Made by a program: the position numbers and the translations under genes. DNA of 64,000 bases from Rubripirellula lacrimiformis (GTDB lineage Bacteria > Planctomycetota > Planctomycetia > Pirellulales > Pirellulaceae), in contig NZ_CP036525.1 in NCBI RefSeq assembly GCF_007741535.1, forward strand, positions 620,001 through 684,000. Direction: 5' to 3'. The notes beneath the pieces are model-generated. The model was not told the DNA's origin and made no database searches. It saw only the letters and a program-made list of their open reading frames with translations. Below are positions 7,539 to 14,299 of this stretch, piece by piece. Every line of letters starts with the position of its first letter. Positions within the stretch are counted from its first letter, which is position 1.

Positions 7539-8585
7539 CTACTGGGTGCGGTGGCCGTATGAATCGCCGGTCTGCTGGGGGACGGCCGGCGTGGGGTCAA
7601 AGTAGCTATCGCCTCGTGTCAGCGGGTCGACGTATTCCAGACGCATCGTTCGCTCGGAACCGACGTCGGCCCGTGGCATCGCCGCTTGGAATTCTCGCAG
7701 CGTCGTGTGAGGACTGATTTGGATGTGCCTGGCGATGCCATCGACCATGTTGCGAACGACATCGGGGCCCTCGCGATAGACCGCCGAGGTCACCATTGCG
7801 ACATTGGCGCCCGCAATCATCGCTTTGATCGCATCTTCGCTGGTCGCTACACCGCCGCTGGCAGCGATGGACACGTTCTCGTCACCGGCGCGGACCCGAA
7901 CGATGCCTTCCAAGATCCCGCCCATTGAATCGGCCGGTGACAGTTCCCATCGAATCGTCCAGTGTTGTCGGTCGGTACACACGTCCCATTGGGGAAGGTG
8001 CGTGAACAGCACGATCCCCTTGGCTCCCGCCTGCGTCAATTGACCGGTCATGGACGCAAGATTCGTGTACCGCTGGCTGATCTTTACCGCGACCGGAATG
8101 GACACTCGTTCACAAACGTCGCGAATCATGTCAGCCAATCTGGCTTCGATCGCACCGGCCGGTTCTCGGCCTTGGGGAACCCCCGCCTGCAAGTTGAATT
8201 CCAGCGCGTCGGCACCGGCTGACTGCAGGTCGCCTGCATACGACAGCCAGTCGCCGGGGGATGATCCGTTCATGCTGGCGATGATCGGCACACCCGCGGT
8301 GTCCTTCAAAAGCTGGATCGTCTGCAGGTACGCTTCCACGCCGCCGTTGTAGCGGTCTTGCTGAGGTTGATAGCCGCTGTTTGCGATCGCGCCGAGCGGA
8401 TCGTCCTGCTTCATTTGGTGATGCACGATTTGTTCCTGAAGCATCGACGGCAGCACGATCGCGCCAGCACCGGCACCCACAAGCTGTCGGACGGTTTCCG
8501 GTTCCTTCGTCAATGGGCAGGCTCCCACGACGATCGGTGATGCCAGTTCAAGCCCAAGATAATCGACCGCAAGTTCACCTGACAT
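7539..8585 (-). CDS. dihydroorotate dehydrogenase-like flavoprotein (paralogue 2)
   Basis: A 348-residue paralogue of the protein at 592-1641, with the same marks: LASPIVVGACPLT, GAGAIVLPSMLQEQ, IIASMNGSSPGDW and the phosphate-binding AASGGVATSEDAIKAMIAGANVAMVTSAVYREGP. The place of the catalytic cysteine motif reads EFNLQAGVPQG, so it too lacks the class 1 catalytic residue. The ATG at 8585 has GGAG seven bases upstream; the GTG immediately before it is less well placed. First gene of a two-gene operon with the HhH protein. Keeping two copies, each in a stress operon, suggests a specialised redox job instead of pyrimidine synthesis. Confidence 0.8.
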   Translation of the reverse strand: MSGELAVDYLGLELASPIVVGACPLTKEPETVRQLVGAGAGAIVLPSMLQEQIVHHQMKQDDPLGAIANSGYQPQQDRYNGGVEAYLQTIQLLKDTAGVPIIASMNGSSPGDWLSYAGDLQSAGADALEFNLQAGVPQGREPAGAIEARLADMIRDVCERVSIPVAVKISQRYTNLASMTGQLTQAGAKGIVLFTHLPQWDVCTDRQHWTIRWELSPADSMGGILEGIVRVRAGDENVSIAASGGVATSEDAIKAMIAGANVAMVTSAVYREGPDVVRNMVDGIARHIQISPHTTLREFQAAMPRADVGSERTMRLEYVDPLTRGDSYFDPTPAVPQQTGDSYGHRTQ

Positions 8586-8633
8586 CACTTAGCTCCGGAA
8601 AGAAAAGATTGCATTTGCACCACTCAACGAAAG

Positions 8634-8648
8634 GCAAACTTCATGCCC
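8634..8648 (-). promoter_or_regulatory. sigma-54 promoter of the DHODH-like / HhH operon
   Basis: Minus strand GGGCATGAAGTTTGC, with a perfect -12 box and one change (C to T) in GGCAC. Predicted start about 8622, 37 bases before the ATG at 8585. Divergent to the Hsp20 promoter at 8759. Confidence 0.62.
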
Positions 8649-8700
8649 CCACCTTTTGTGCCCTCGTTTGCTCCCAGGGGCGCGCCGTTGTGACAAGGTG

Positions 8701-8716
8701 GACCACCGCGGTGGTC
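8701..8716. promoter_or_regulatory. perfect 16-bp palindrome between divergent sigma-54 promoters
   Basis: GACCACCGCGGTGGTC is fully self-complementary. It sits about midway between the -24 boxes at 8647 and 8760, where an activator would bind to serve both. It differs from the YGTGY-N6-GCACR family, so it may be for another regulator. Confidence 0.5.
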
Positions 8717-8758
8717 ATCCATGGGGCAACGCATCCGGAAACGGACGCATTTCGGGAT

Positions 8759-8773
8759 CGGCACAAACGTTGC
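8759..8773 (+). promoter_or_regulatory. sigma-54 promoter of the Hsp20 operon
   Basis: CGGCACAAACGTTGC: complete GGCAC and TTGC boxes at the right spacing. Predicted start about 8785, 68 bases before the ATG at 8853. Confidence 0.75.
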
Positions 8774-8852
8774 CTTTGATCCCTATCGAACGACGGCGGT
8801 TGGTTGACCGTCGGACATGCCTTGGACATTTCGACTGAAGCGAAGGAGAAAA

Positions 8853-9323
8853 ATGATGGCGAACACAATGACCAAACGCGGCACTCGCGGATTGTCGCTT
8901 CCTGCGATGGAACTGTTTCCCCAATTCCGGTCGATGGAAAACATGATGTCGCGGATGTTCGATGACACCGATGACAGTTGGCTGGGCGGAACTTTGACAC
9001 CGACTTTGGACGTCTCCGAAACCGATAGCGAAGTGGACGTGAAAATGGACTTGCCCGGTATGAAGCCCGAGCAAATTGACATCCAGGTCCACAACAATGT
9101 GCTGAGCATCCGCGGCGAACGATCCGAAGAATCTGAAAAGAAGGGACGCAAGTTCCATCGGGTGGAACGGCGTATCGGCAGCTTTGCAAGATCGGTTTCG
9201 CTACCGTCGATCGTTGACGAAGACAATGTCGATGCCAACTACAACGACGGTGTATTGACGATTCGCATGCCAAAAACCAAGGAAGCCCAAGCCAAAAAGA
9301 TCGCTGTCAACCAGCGTCCATGA
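8853..9323 (+). CDS. small heat shock protein, Hsp20 family
   Basis: A 156-residue alpha-crystallin type chaperone that holds unfolding proteins in an ATP-independent way. The core domain covers about residues 45-140, with TLDVSETDSEVDVKMDLPGMKPEQIDIQVHNNVLSIRGERSEE and a YNDGVLTIRMPK strand. The C-terminal KKIAVNQRP contains the IxV anchor used for oligomer assembly. Start 8853 is preceded by AAGGAG; upstream in-frame codons lie before the ribosome site. First gene of a plus-strand operon with a coiled-coil protein, a DsrE protein and phosphofructokinase. Confidence 0.95.
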   Translation: MMANTMTKRGTRGLSLPAMELFPQFRSMENMMSRMFDDTDDSWLGGTLTPTLDVSETDSEVDVKMDLPGMKPEQIDIQVHNNVLSIRGERSEESEKKGRKFHRVERRIGSFARSVSLPSIVDEDNVDANYNDGVLTIRMPKTKEAQAKKIAVNQRP

Positions 9324-9350
9324 TCAGGGGATTCCTTTTCGATTCGTGTC

Positions 9351-9382
9351 GACGCAGTGCCGCCCCGGTGCGGCAGTGCGTC
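9351..9382. repeat. strong GC-rich hairpin after hsp20
   Basis: Arms 9351-9363 and 9370-9382 pair over 13 positions with one mismatch and a 6-base loop. It stands 27 bases after the Hsp20 stop and before the next gene of the operon, with no U-tract. It may protect the hsp20 message or act as a partial terminator. Confidence 0.5.
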
Positions 9383-9435
9383 GATCGCCCGCGTTTGCAA
9401 CATTCCATTTGAACACCTCGTAAAGGAATCTTCCC

Positions 9436-9705
9436 ATGCCTGTTTCCGCTCGACGCCTGATCTCGAACATGCTCGACGACCTGAAAGAAGAACGCGATGA
9501 ACTGGCTTTGCAGATTCATCTCGGAAAGCAGGACGCGAAAAGCGAACTGAATAGGTTGGGGCAAAAGCTTGACGAACTGGACCAACGCTACCAGCCGTTG
9601 AAAAATGCTGTTGAAGAAACAGGCGGAGACGTCTGGGATGCATTGCAGCTTGTCGGCGACGAAGTCAAAGATGGCTTTCACCGCATCCGCAAATCAATCA
9701 CGTAA
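9436..9705 (+). CDS. small coiled-coil protein of unknown function
   Basis: An 89-residue, highly charged, helical protein (LDDLKEERDELALQIHLGKQDAKSELNRLGQKLDELDQRY) that should form a coiled coil over most of its length and ends VWDALQLVGDEVKDGFHRIRKSIT. No signal peptide or membrane segment. GTAAAGGA precedes the ATG. Such short helical proteins often accompany universal stress genes; I know no function. Its place between Hsp20 and a DsrE protein suggests co-induction under stress. Confidence 0.72.
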   Translation: MPVSARRLISNMLDDLKEERDELALQIHLGKQDAKSELNRLGQKLDELDQRYQPLKNAVEETGGDVWDALQLVGDEVKDGFHRIRKSIT

Positions 9706-9737
9706 ATCTGATGTTTTCTGTTCTCGAGGAGCTTTCC

Positions 9738-10202
9738 ATGCGTCGTGTCATCCCACTCGGTTTCTTGGCCGTTTTTGTAGCCGTCTTCACTTCGTCCCAT
9801 TCCGGTGTTTCCGCAGAGGACGCGGTCGTCGATGGCAAGGGCCAAAAGGTCGTGGTTCACCTTTCGCATTTCACCGATGATCTGCATCGCTGTTTCATGG
9901 CGGTCAAAGTCGCCAATCTGATGCAGGAGTACGGTGCCGACGTGACCATGTTCGTTGATTTGGAAGGTGTTCGTATTGCCGAGCGAAGGGAGCATTTGAA
10001 GTTCACCTGGGGCGAAGATTCCCCCACGCTTGCGGAGTTGTACGAGAAGTTCGCAGCCGGCGGCGGCAAAGTCATGGTCTGCCCGCACTGCGCCCATTCG
10101 GCTCACATCACCGATCCTGGGCTGAAACGAAATGCGGAAATTGCTACGACCGCGATGCTCGGAAAGCTACTGATCGAAGCCGATAAAGTCATGGACTATT
10201 GA
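9738..10202 (+). CDS. exported DsrE/DsrF-like protein
   Basis: A 154-residue protein. The first 26 residues form a signal peptide (MRRVIPLGFLAVFVAVF...SGVSAED). The rest is a DsrE-like Rossmann-type fold starting KVVVHLSHFTDDLHRCFMAVKVANLM and carrying a CPHC pair near residue 118, which may be redox active or handle sulfur. GAGGAG precedes the ATG at 9738; a frame start at 9711 would put the signal peptide inside the protein. Its stop overlaps the next ATG by one base, so translation of phosphofructokinase is probably coupled. Confidence 0.78.
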   Translation: MRRVIPLGFLAVFVAVFTSSHSGVSAEDAVVDGKGQKVVVHLSHFTDDLHRCFMAVKVANLMQEYGADVTMFVDLEGVRIAERREHLKFTWGEDSPTLAELYEKFAAGGGKVMVCPHCAHSAHITDPGLKRNAEIATTAMLGKLLIEADKVMDY

Positions 10203-11191
10203 TGCGAATCGGAGTTCTATGCAGCGGTGGTGACGCACCGGGAATGAATGCCTGTCTACGATCGGTCGTCCGTGCGGCGACGTCCGACGGGCACGAAGTG
10301 ATCGGGATTCGGCGTGGCTATCAGGGGCTGATCGACGAGGATTTCTTTGCCGGCGGAGCGGACTCTGGATGCATGTCGGCACGCAGTGTTTCACACATCC
10401 TGGAACGTGGTGGAACGGTTCTGCACTCGTCCCGTTGCCAAGCGTTCACGACGCCGCAAGGATTGCAGACGGCCGCTGCCGCATTGCGACGAAACGGTAT
10501 CGATGCGTTGATCCCGATTGGCGGTGACGGAACCTTTCGAGGCGCCGTCGCGCTGGGGAAAGTTTGGAGCGGTCAGATCATCGGTTGTCCCGCGACGATC
10601 GATAACGACCTGGTCGGAACAGATTTGACGATCGGATTTGCTACTGCTGTCGCAACCGCGGTCGACTGTATCGACAAGCTTCGCGATACCGCCGAAAGCC
10701 ACGAACGAATGTTCTTGGTCGAAGTCATGGGCCGAAATTCGGGACACCTGGCACTGGCGACCGCATTGGCAGGCAGCGCCGAAATCGCTTGTGTTCCCGA
10801 AGTGAATGTCGATGCGGATTCGATCGCCAAACATGTTCGAGAACTACGATCCCTAGGCAAGCAGTCGATCATCATCGTGGTGGCCGAAGGCGATGAACAG
10901 GGCGGCGCGGTGGCGCTGAATCAGAAGCTTGCCCAAGCCGGATGTCCCTACGGCACGCGGACCGTGATCCTGGGGCACGTCCAACGCGGTGGTAGCCCGT
11001 CGCCACCGGACCGGATCTTAGCGACACGCTTGGGCGATTTCGCGGTGCGATCGCTGGCCGCAGGGGCCACCGGAATGATGGCCGGTGATTCGGCAGGCCG
11101 ATGTCGGCTGGTGACACTGGCCGAAACGTTCGCCACCCACAAACCGTTGCCGGAACATGAAGTGGAATTGCTGGAACGGATGTCGTGCTGA
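10202..11191 (+). CDS. pfkA: 6-phosphofructokinase
   Basis: A 329-residue PFK-A family enzyme that phosphorylates fructose-6-phosphate. Visible are the N-terminal GVLCSGGDAPGMNA, the nucleotide loop IPIGGDGTFRGA, the catalytic PATIDNDLVGTDLTIGF, EVMGRNSGHLAL and the sugar-phosphate site GHVQRGGSPSPPDR. The GGDG (not GGDD) loop and the absence of lysine in the PATIDND motif point to an ATP-using enzyme instead of a pyrophosphate-using one. Last in the Hsp20 operon. Placing this flux-controlling step under a stress promoter would raise glycolysis when respiration stops. Confidence 0.93.
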   Translation: MRIGVLCSGGDAPGMNACLRSVVRAATSDGHEVIGIRRGYQGLIDEDFFAGGADSGCMSARSVSHILERGGTVLHSSRCQAFTTPQGLQTAAAALRRNGIDALIPIGGDGTFRGAVALGKVWSGQIIGCPATIDNDLVGTDLTIGFATAVATAVDCIDKLRDTAESHERMFLVEVMGRNSGHLALATALAGSAEIACVPEVNVDADSIAKHVRELRSLGKQSIIIVVAEGDEQGGAVALNQKLAQAGCPYGTRTVILGHVQRGGSPSPPDRILATRLGDFAVRSLAAGATGMMAGDSAGRCRLVTLAETFATHKPLPEHEVELLERMSC

Positions 11192-11227
11192 GTGAAATGG
11201 AATCGGGACAACGCAGGTTTTGGTCCC

Positions 11228-11242
11228 ATCGCTAGAAGCGAT
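11228..11242. terminator. small hairpin between convergent genes (weak terminator candidate)
   Basis: ATCGCT-AGA-AGCGAT is a perfect 6-bp stem with a 3-base loop between the convergent pfkA and activator genes. No T-run follows on either strand, so it is only a candidate. Confidence 0.3.
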
Positions 11243-11279
11243 CAGCACCCATGTTCACAGCGCCCATGTTCACAGCACC
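11243..11279. repeat. 2.5 copies of a 15-bp tandem repeat over a stop codon
   Basis: CAGCRCCCATGTTCA occurs at 11243-11257 and 11258-11272, and half again at 11273-11279. The middle copy contains the stop codon of the activator gene ending at 11270, so each copy supplies a TGA in that frame. It is probably a slippage duplication. Confidence 0.6.
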
Positions 11280-12721
11280 GATTCGCAGGCAGACGATTCG
11301 TCCGACGACGTGGCATCGGATTTCCCGGTGAACCGGTCTAGCAGTCGGTACAGTTTGCGGCGGTGAATTCCTAGTTTACGAGCCGCGCCAGCCTTGTTCC
11401 CCTTTTCCTTCTCCAAGACCTCTAGCACGTGCACGCGGGCGATGTCGTCCAGTTTGAAATCGGGATCACCCAGCATATCCCGGGGATGGGCGGACCGGAC
11501 TTCGATCGCGGCGGTGGGATCGGTTGGTGTTGCAATGGGGAACGGAGTTGCCGAAGTGTGGCCGAAGCCCACGATTTCAGTGGGCAAATCGTCGAGCGTG
11601 ATCTCGAACTCGTCTGCCAAGATCGTGGCCCGGTCGATCACGTTGATCAGTTGTCGGATGTTGCCTGGCCACGGATAAGCATTCAACGCTCGCCGAGCGG
11701 CATCGTCGATGTGAAACGAGGTTGGCAAAAAGTGGTCGATCAATCGGTTGATGTCGCCTTCACGTTCACGCAGTGGGGGCAACAGGATCGACAACACATT
11801 GATGCGATAGAACAAGTCTTCGCGAAAATTGCCATTGTCAACTTCGGTCTGCAGATCACGGTTGGTTGCCGCAATGATGCGCACCTTGACCTTGCGCTGC
11901 CGATGGCAACCGACACGGCGAAGCGACCCGTCCTCCAACACCCGCAGTAACTTCGGCTGTAACGACGGCGGCAGTTCGCCGATTTCGTCGATGAACAAGG
12001 TTCCGCCATCCGCAATTTCAAACAACCCGGGCTTCTCGGCTGTCGCACCCGTGAAGGATCCTTTTTGGTGTCCGAACAGTTCGCTTTCGACCAAGTTCTC
12101 TGGCAATGCAGCGCAGTTGACCGTGACGAACGGCTTGTCGGCGACCCGGCTGGCCTGCTGAATTGCTTGGGCGACGACCTCTTTACCAGTGCCGCTTTCG
12201 CCTTGAATCAAGACCGGTTTGTTGGTCGGTGCAACCTTGCCGATCAGCTTTGCGACCTCACGCAGCGATTTCGATTCACCGATCAACTTCGCCGCCGGTC
12301 GCACCCGCGAAATGACGGCTTTTAGTTGCTTGTTTTCTTTCTTCAATTCGTGCCGTTCGCGAGCCCGAAAGCAATGATGTTCTAGATCGCCCAACGCACA
12401 GGGTTTGCTAAGGAAATCGCAAGCACCCATCTTCATCGCCGAGACCGCCGTTTCGACGGTGCCCTGTCCGGTCAACATGATGACTTCGATGTCGATGTTG
12501 TCTTGGTGAACGCGTTGCAGAAGTTCCAGGCCCGACATGCCCGGCATATTCATGTCGAAGACGCCAACGTCGAACGATTCACGCTCTAGCAAGCTCATCG
12601 CTTCGGCGGCGTTGGACACATCGGTGACGTCGTGACCTTTGCGGGTCATCCATTTCGCCGATGAACGACGTGAATCTTCCTCGTCGTCGACGAGCAGAAG
12701 TTTGATTGGCATATCCGTCAT
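11270..12721 (-). CDS. sigma-54 dependent response regulator, NtrC family (activator 1)
   Basis: A 483-residue activator with three domains. The receiver (about 5-120) has acidic VDDEED, phospho-acceptor Asp56 in FDMNMPG and the conserved lysine in LSKPCALG. The AAA+ domain (about 150-385) has Walker A GESGTGKE, the sigma-54 contact loop GSFTGA (usually GAFTGA) and Walker [15 protein letters not shown] Fis-type helix-turn-helix near the end reads AGAARKLGIHRRKLYRLL. The start 12721 is chosen because AGGA lies upstream and the sigma-54 promoter at 12761-12775 begins transcription near 12749, excluding longer frames. It lies downstream of two matching palindromes, so it probably controls itself. 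A close paralogue is at 40960-42312. Confidence 0.95.
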   Translation of the reverse strand: MTDMPIKLLLVDDEEDSRRSSAKWMTRKGHDVTDVSNAAEAMSLLERESFDVGVFDMNMPGMSGLELLQRVHQDNIDIEVIMLTGQGTVETAVSAMKMGACDFLSKPCALGDLEHHCFRARERHELKKENKQLKAVISRVRPAAKLIGESKSLREVAKLIGKVAPTNKPVLIQGESGTGKEVVAQAIQQASRVADKPFVTVNCAALPENLVESELFGHQKGSFTGATAEKPGLFEIADGGTLFIDEIGELPPSLQPKLLRVLEDGSLRRVGCHRQRKVKVRIIAATNRDLQTEVDNGNFREDLFYRINVLSILLPPLREREGDINRLIDHFLPTSFHIDDAARRALNAYPWPGNIRQLINVIDRATILADEFEITLDDLPTEIVGFGHTSATPFPIATPTDPTAAIEVRSAHPRDMLGDPDFKLDDIARVHVLEVLEKEKGNKAGAARKLGIHRRKLYRLLDRFTGKSDATSSDESSACESVL

Positions 12722-12760
12722 GGGGATTCCTGGAGCAGTGGACTTTTCCATCGCGACAGT

Positions 12761-12775
12761 GCGATCGGCGTGCCT
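12761..12775 (-). promoter_or_regulatory. sigma-54 promoter of NtrC-type activator 1
   Basis: Minus strand AGGCACGCCGATCGC: perfect GGCACG and correct spacing, with TCGC for TTGC. Predicted start about 12749, 28 bases before the ATG. Confidence 0.62.
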
Positions 12776-12796
12776 CTCGGAATTGTCACGGATTTG

Positions 12797-12830
12797 CGTG
12801 CATATCCGCACGCTCGTGCAGCGATGCACC
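12797..12830. promoter_or_regulatory. two tandem YGTGY-N6-GCACR palindromes
   Basis: CGTGC-ATATCC-GCACG at 12797-12812 (perfect) and CGTGC-AGCGAT-GCACC at 12815-12830 (one outer mismatch), with centres 18 bases apart. They lie 22 bases upstream of the sigma-54 promoter of activator 1: enhancer sites for autoregulation. Confidence 0.65.
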
Positions 12831-12834
12831 AAGT

Positions 12835-13323
12835 TTACTCTCTTTCGGTGCTTGCCAGATCCGACCATGCGGGACTGTGATCACGAAATCGCAAAAGCCT
12901 GCGAAGGGCTTGGCTTTGCTCGTCGTCGGGGAGCGCCTTCAGGTGGCTCAGCAGCGATCCGCACGCGGCCGCGTGATCGAGGCCGTGGTGCAGCCTGTCT
13001 TTCAGGCTCTCAATGGCCGAATCGTCCAAGTTGGCGTCTGGTTTCAATTGGCGTATTTCCACCAATGCATTCAGGATTTCGGCATGTTCCTGGTACAGCT
13101 TTCCGGTGTATTCGTCGCCGCGTGATTCGCCGACTTTGGGATACAGGAACGATTCTTCGAACGCGATGTGGGGACCGGCCAATTCGTCCAATCGCTTGGC
13201 TTCGCTGGCCGCACCGGTAAAGTCGCGTTCGTCTAACAGCTTCAATAGGCTGACGTAGCCTCGAGTCAAAGTGCGATGGTCTTCGATAAACGCCCGCTGC
13301 AACTGTTTCCAAGCCTTGTTCAT
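12835..13323 (-). CDS. hemerythrin-domain protein
   Basis: A 162-residue HHE-cation-binding four-helix protein. Iron ligand candidates lie in order in DHRTLTRGY (about residue 15), HIAFEESFLYP (His and Glu near 55-60), YQEHAEIL and HHGLDHAAACG. Such proteins bind a di-iron centre that senses or stores oxygen or nitric oxide. The start at 13323 is preceded by AGGAGG, and the promoter at 13355-13369 starts transcription near 13343. It is upstream of activator 1 on the same strand but has its own promoter, as does the activator. The whole protein is the single domain. Confidence 0.87.
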   Translation of the reverse strand: MNKAWKQLQRAFIEDHRTLTRGYVSLLKLLDERDFTGAASEAKRLDELAGPHIAFEESFLYPKVGESRGDEYTGKLYQEHAEILNALVEIRQLKPDANLDDSAIESLKDRLHHGLDHAAACGSLLSHLKALPDDEQSQALRRLLRFRDHSPAWSDLASTERE

Positions 13324-13354
13324 GGGATGACCTCCTGAGTTGCTTTTTAGGATT

Positions 13355-13369
13355 GCAAACACCGTTCCT
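13355..13369 (-). promoter_or_regulatory. sigma-54 promoter of the hemerythrin gene
   Basis: Minus strand AGGAACGGTGTTTGC: perfect -12 box, GGAAC for GGCAC. Predicted start about 13343, 20 bases before the ATG at 13323. Confidence 0.58.
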
Positions 13370-13400
13370 GGCCAGTGGTTGTCATGCAATTCGGCGGTAT

Positions 13401-13415
13401 TGGAACGCGGCATGC
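13401..13415 (+). promoter_or_regulatory. possible sigma-54 promoter of the amidotransferase gene
   Basis: TGGAACGCGGCATGC has correct spacing with one change in each box. The predicted start (about 13427) lies only three bases before the ATG at 13430, so the message would be leaderless, or the match is fortuitous. Confidence 0.38.
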
Positions 13416-13429
13416 AACCAGATCGTTCC

Positions 13430-14299
13430 ATGTGCCGACTTTATGGATTTCGATCGAACGAACCAACCAAAGTGGAGTGCACCTTGGTTCACGCTCAGAA
13501 TGCGCTCTTGATCCAAAGTCGGTCTGACGAGATCGGGCGATCGCATTCCGACGGTTGGGGGATCGGGTACTACGAGGATGGTTTGGCGTGCGTCGAACGC
13601 AGTGCTGCCGCCGCTCACCACGGATTGCATTTCAGCAACACCGCCGAACGGGTGTATTCGTCGACGGTCATTTCGCACGTTCGTCTGGCAACCGTCGGCA
13701 CGCCCGCGATCGAAAATTGCCATCCGTTTCACTGGGGCAATTGGGTCTTTGCGCACAACGGCACCGTGCAGGGGATCGAAACTTTGCGTCCCGCCATGTT
13801 AGGCGAACTGTCACCGACCCATCGCAGTGCGATCCAGGGCAGCACCGATAGTGAGCTGTTGTTTCACTGGTTGATGCAGCGGTTGACCGACAGCGGCGTC
13901 GTGTCCGAAACGATTTGCAAGTCGCTTGACGAATCGGCTAGCGTGATCGCCGAGAACTTGTCGCGGCTCGATTCGCGATGCCGCAGCGTGATGCCAGAAA
14001 AACCGGCACGGTTGAACACCGTTCTAACCGACGGCCACGTCATGATTGCATCGCGGCTTCGAAACTCGCTTCACTGGACGCACCGCGACGGAGTTCGTGA
14101 TTGTGAAATCTGTGGCATTCCTCACGTCGATCATCAGATTGGATTTCATTACCGCGCGGTGGTGTTAGCTTCGGAGCCACTGTCACACGAAAAATGGGTG
14201 CCCATCCCTGATGGCACGGTCATTTCGATCGACGATGATATCCGGACGCATTCGATCCCGATTCTGGGCATCGAACCGATCCGATCGGAGGCCACATGA
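13430..14299 (+). CDS. class II glutamine amidotransferase
   Basis: A 289-residue Ntn-type amidotransferase of the YafJ/GatD-like group. The start at 13430 gives MCRLYGF, with the nucleophilic cysteine at position 2 as the family requires. Other marks are HSDGWGIGYY, ISHVRLATVG, ENCHPFHWGNWVFAHNGTV and STDSELLFHWL. It releases ammonia from glutamine for a partner enzyme. Its stop overlaps the start of the ATP-grasp gene by four bases, so the two probably work together on one amide-forming reaction. The substrate is not known. Confidence 0.9.
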   Translation: MCRLYGFRSNEPTKVECTLVHAQNALLIQSRSDEIGRSHSDGWGIGYYEDGLACVERSAAAAHHGLHFSNTAERVYSSTVISHVRLATVGTPAIENCHPFHWGNWVFAHNGTVQGIETLRPAMLGELSPTHRSAIQGSTDSELLFHWLMQRLTDSGVVSETICKSLDESASVIAENLSRLDSRCRSVMPEKPARLNTVLTDGHVMIASRLRNSLHWTHRDGVRDCEICGIPHVDHQIGFHYRAVVLASEPLSHEKWVPIPDGTVISIDDDIRTHSIPILGIEPIRSEAT

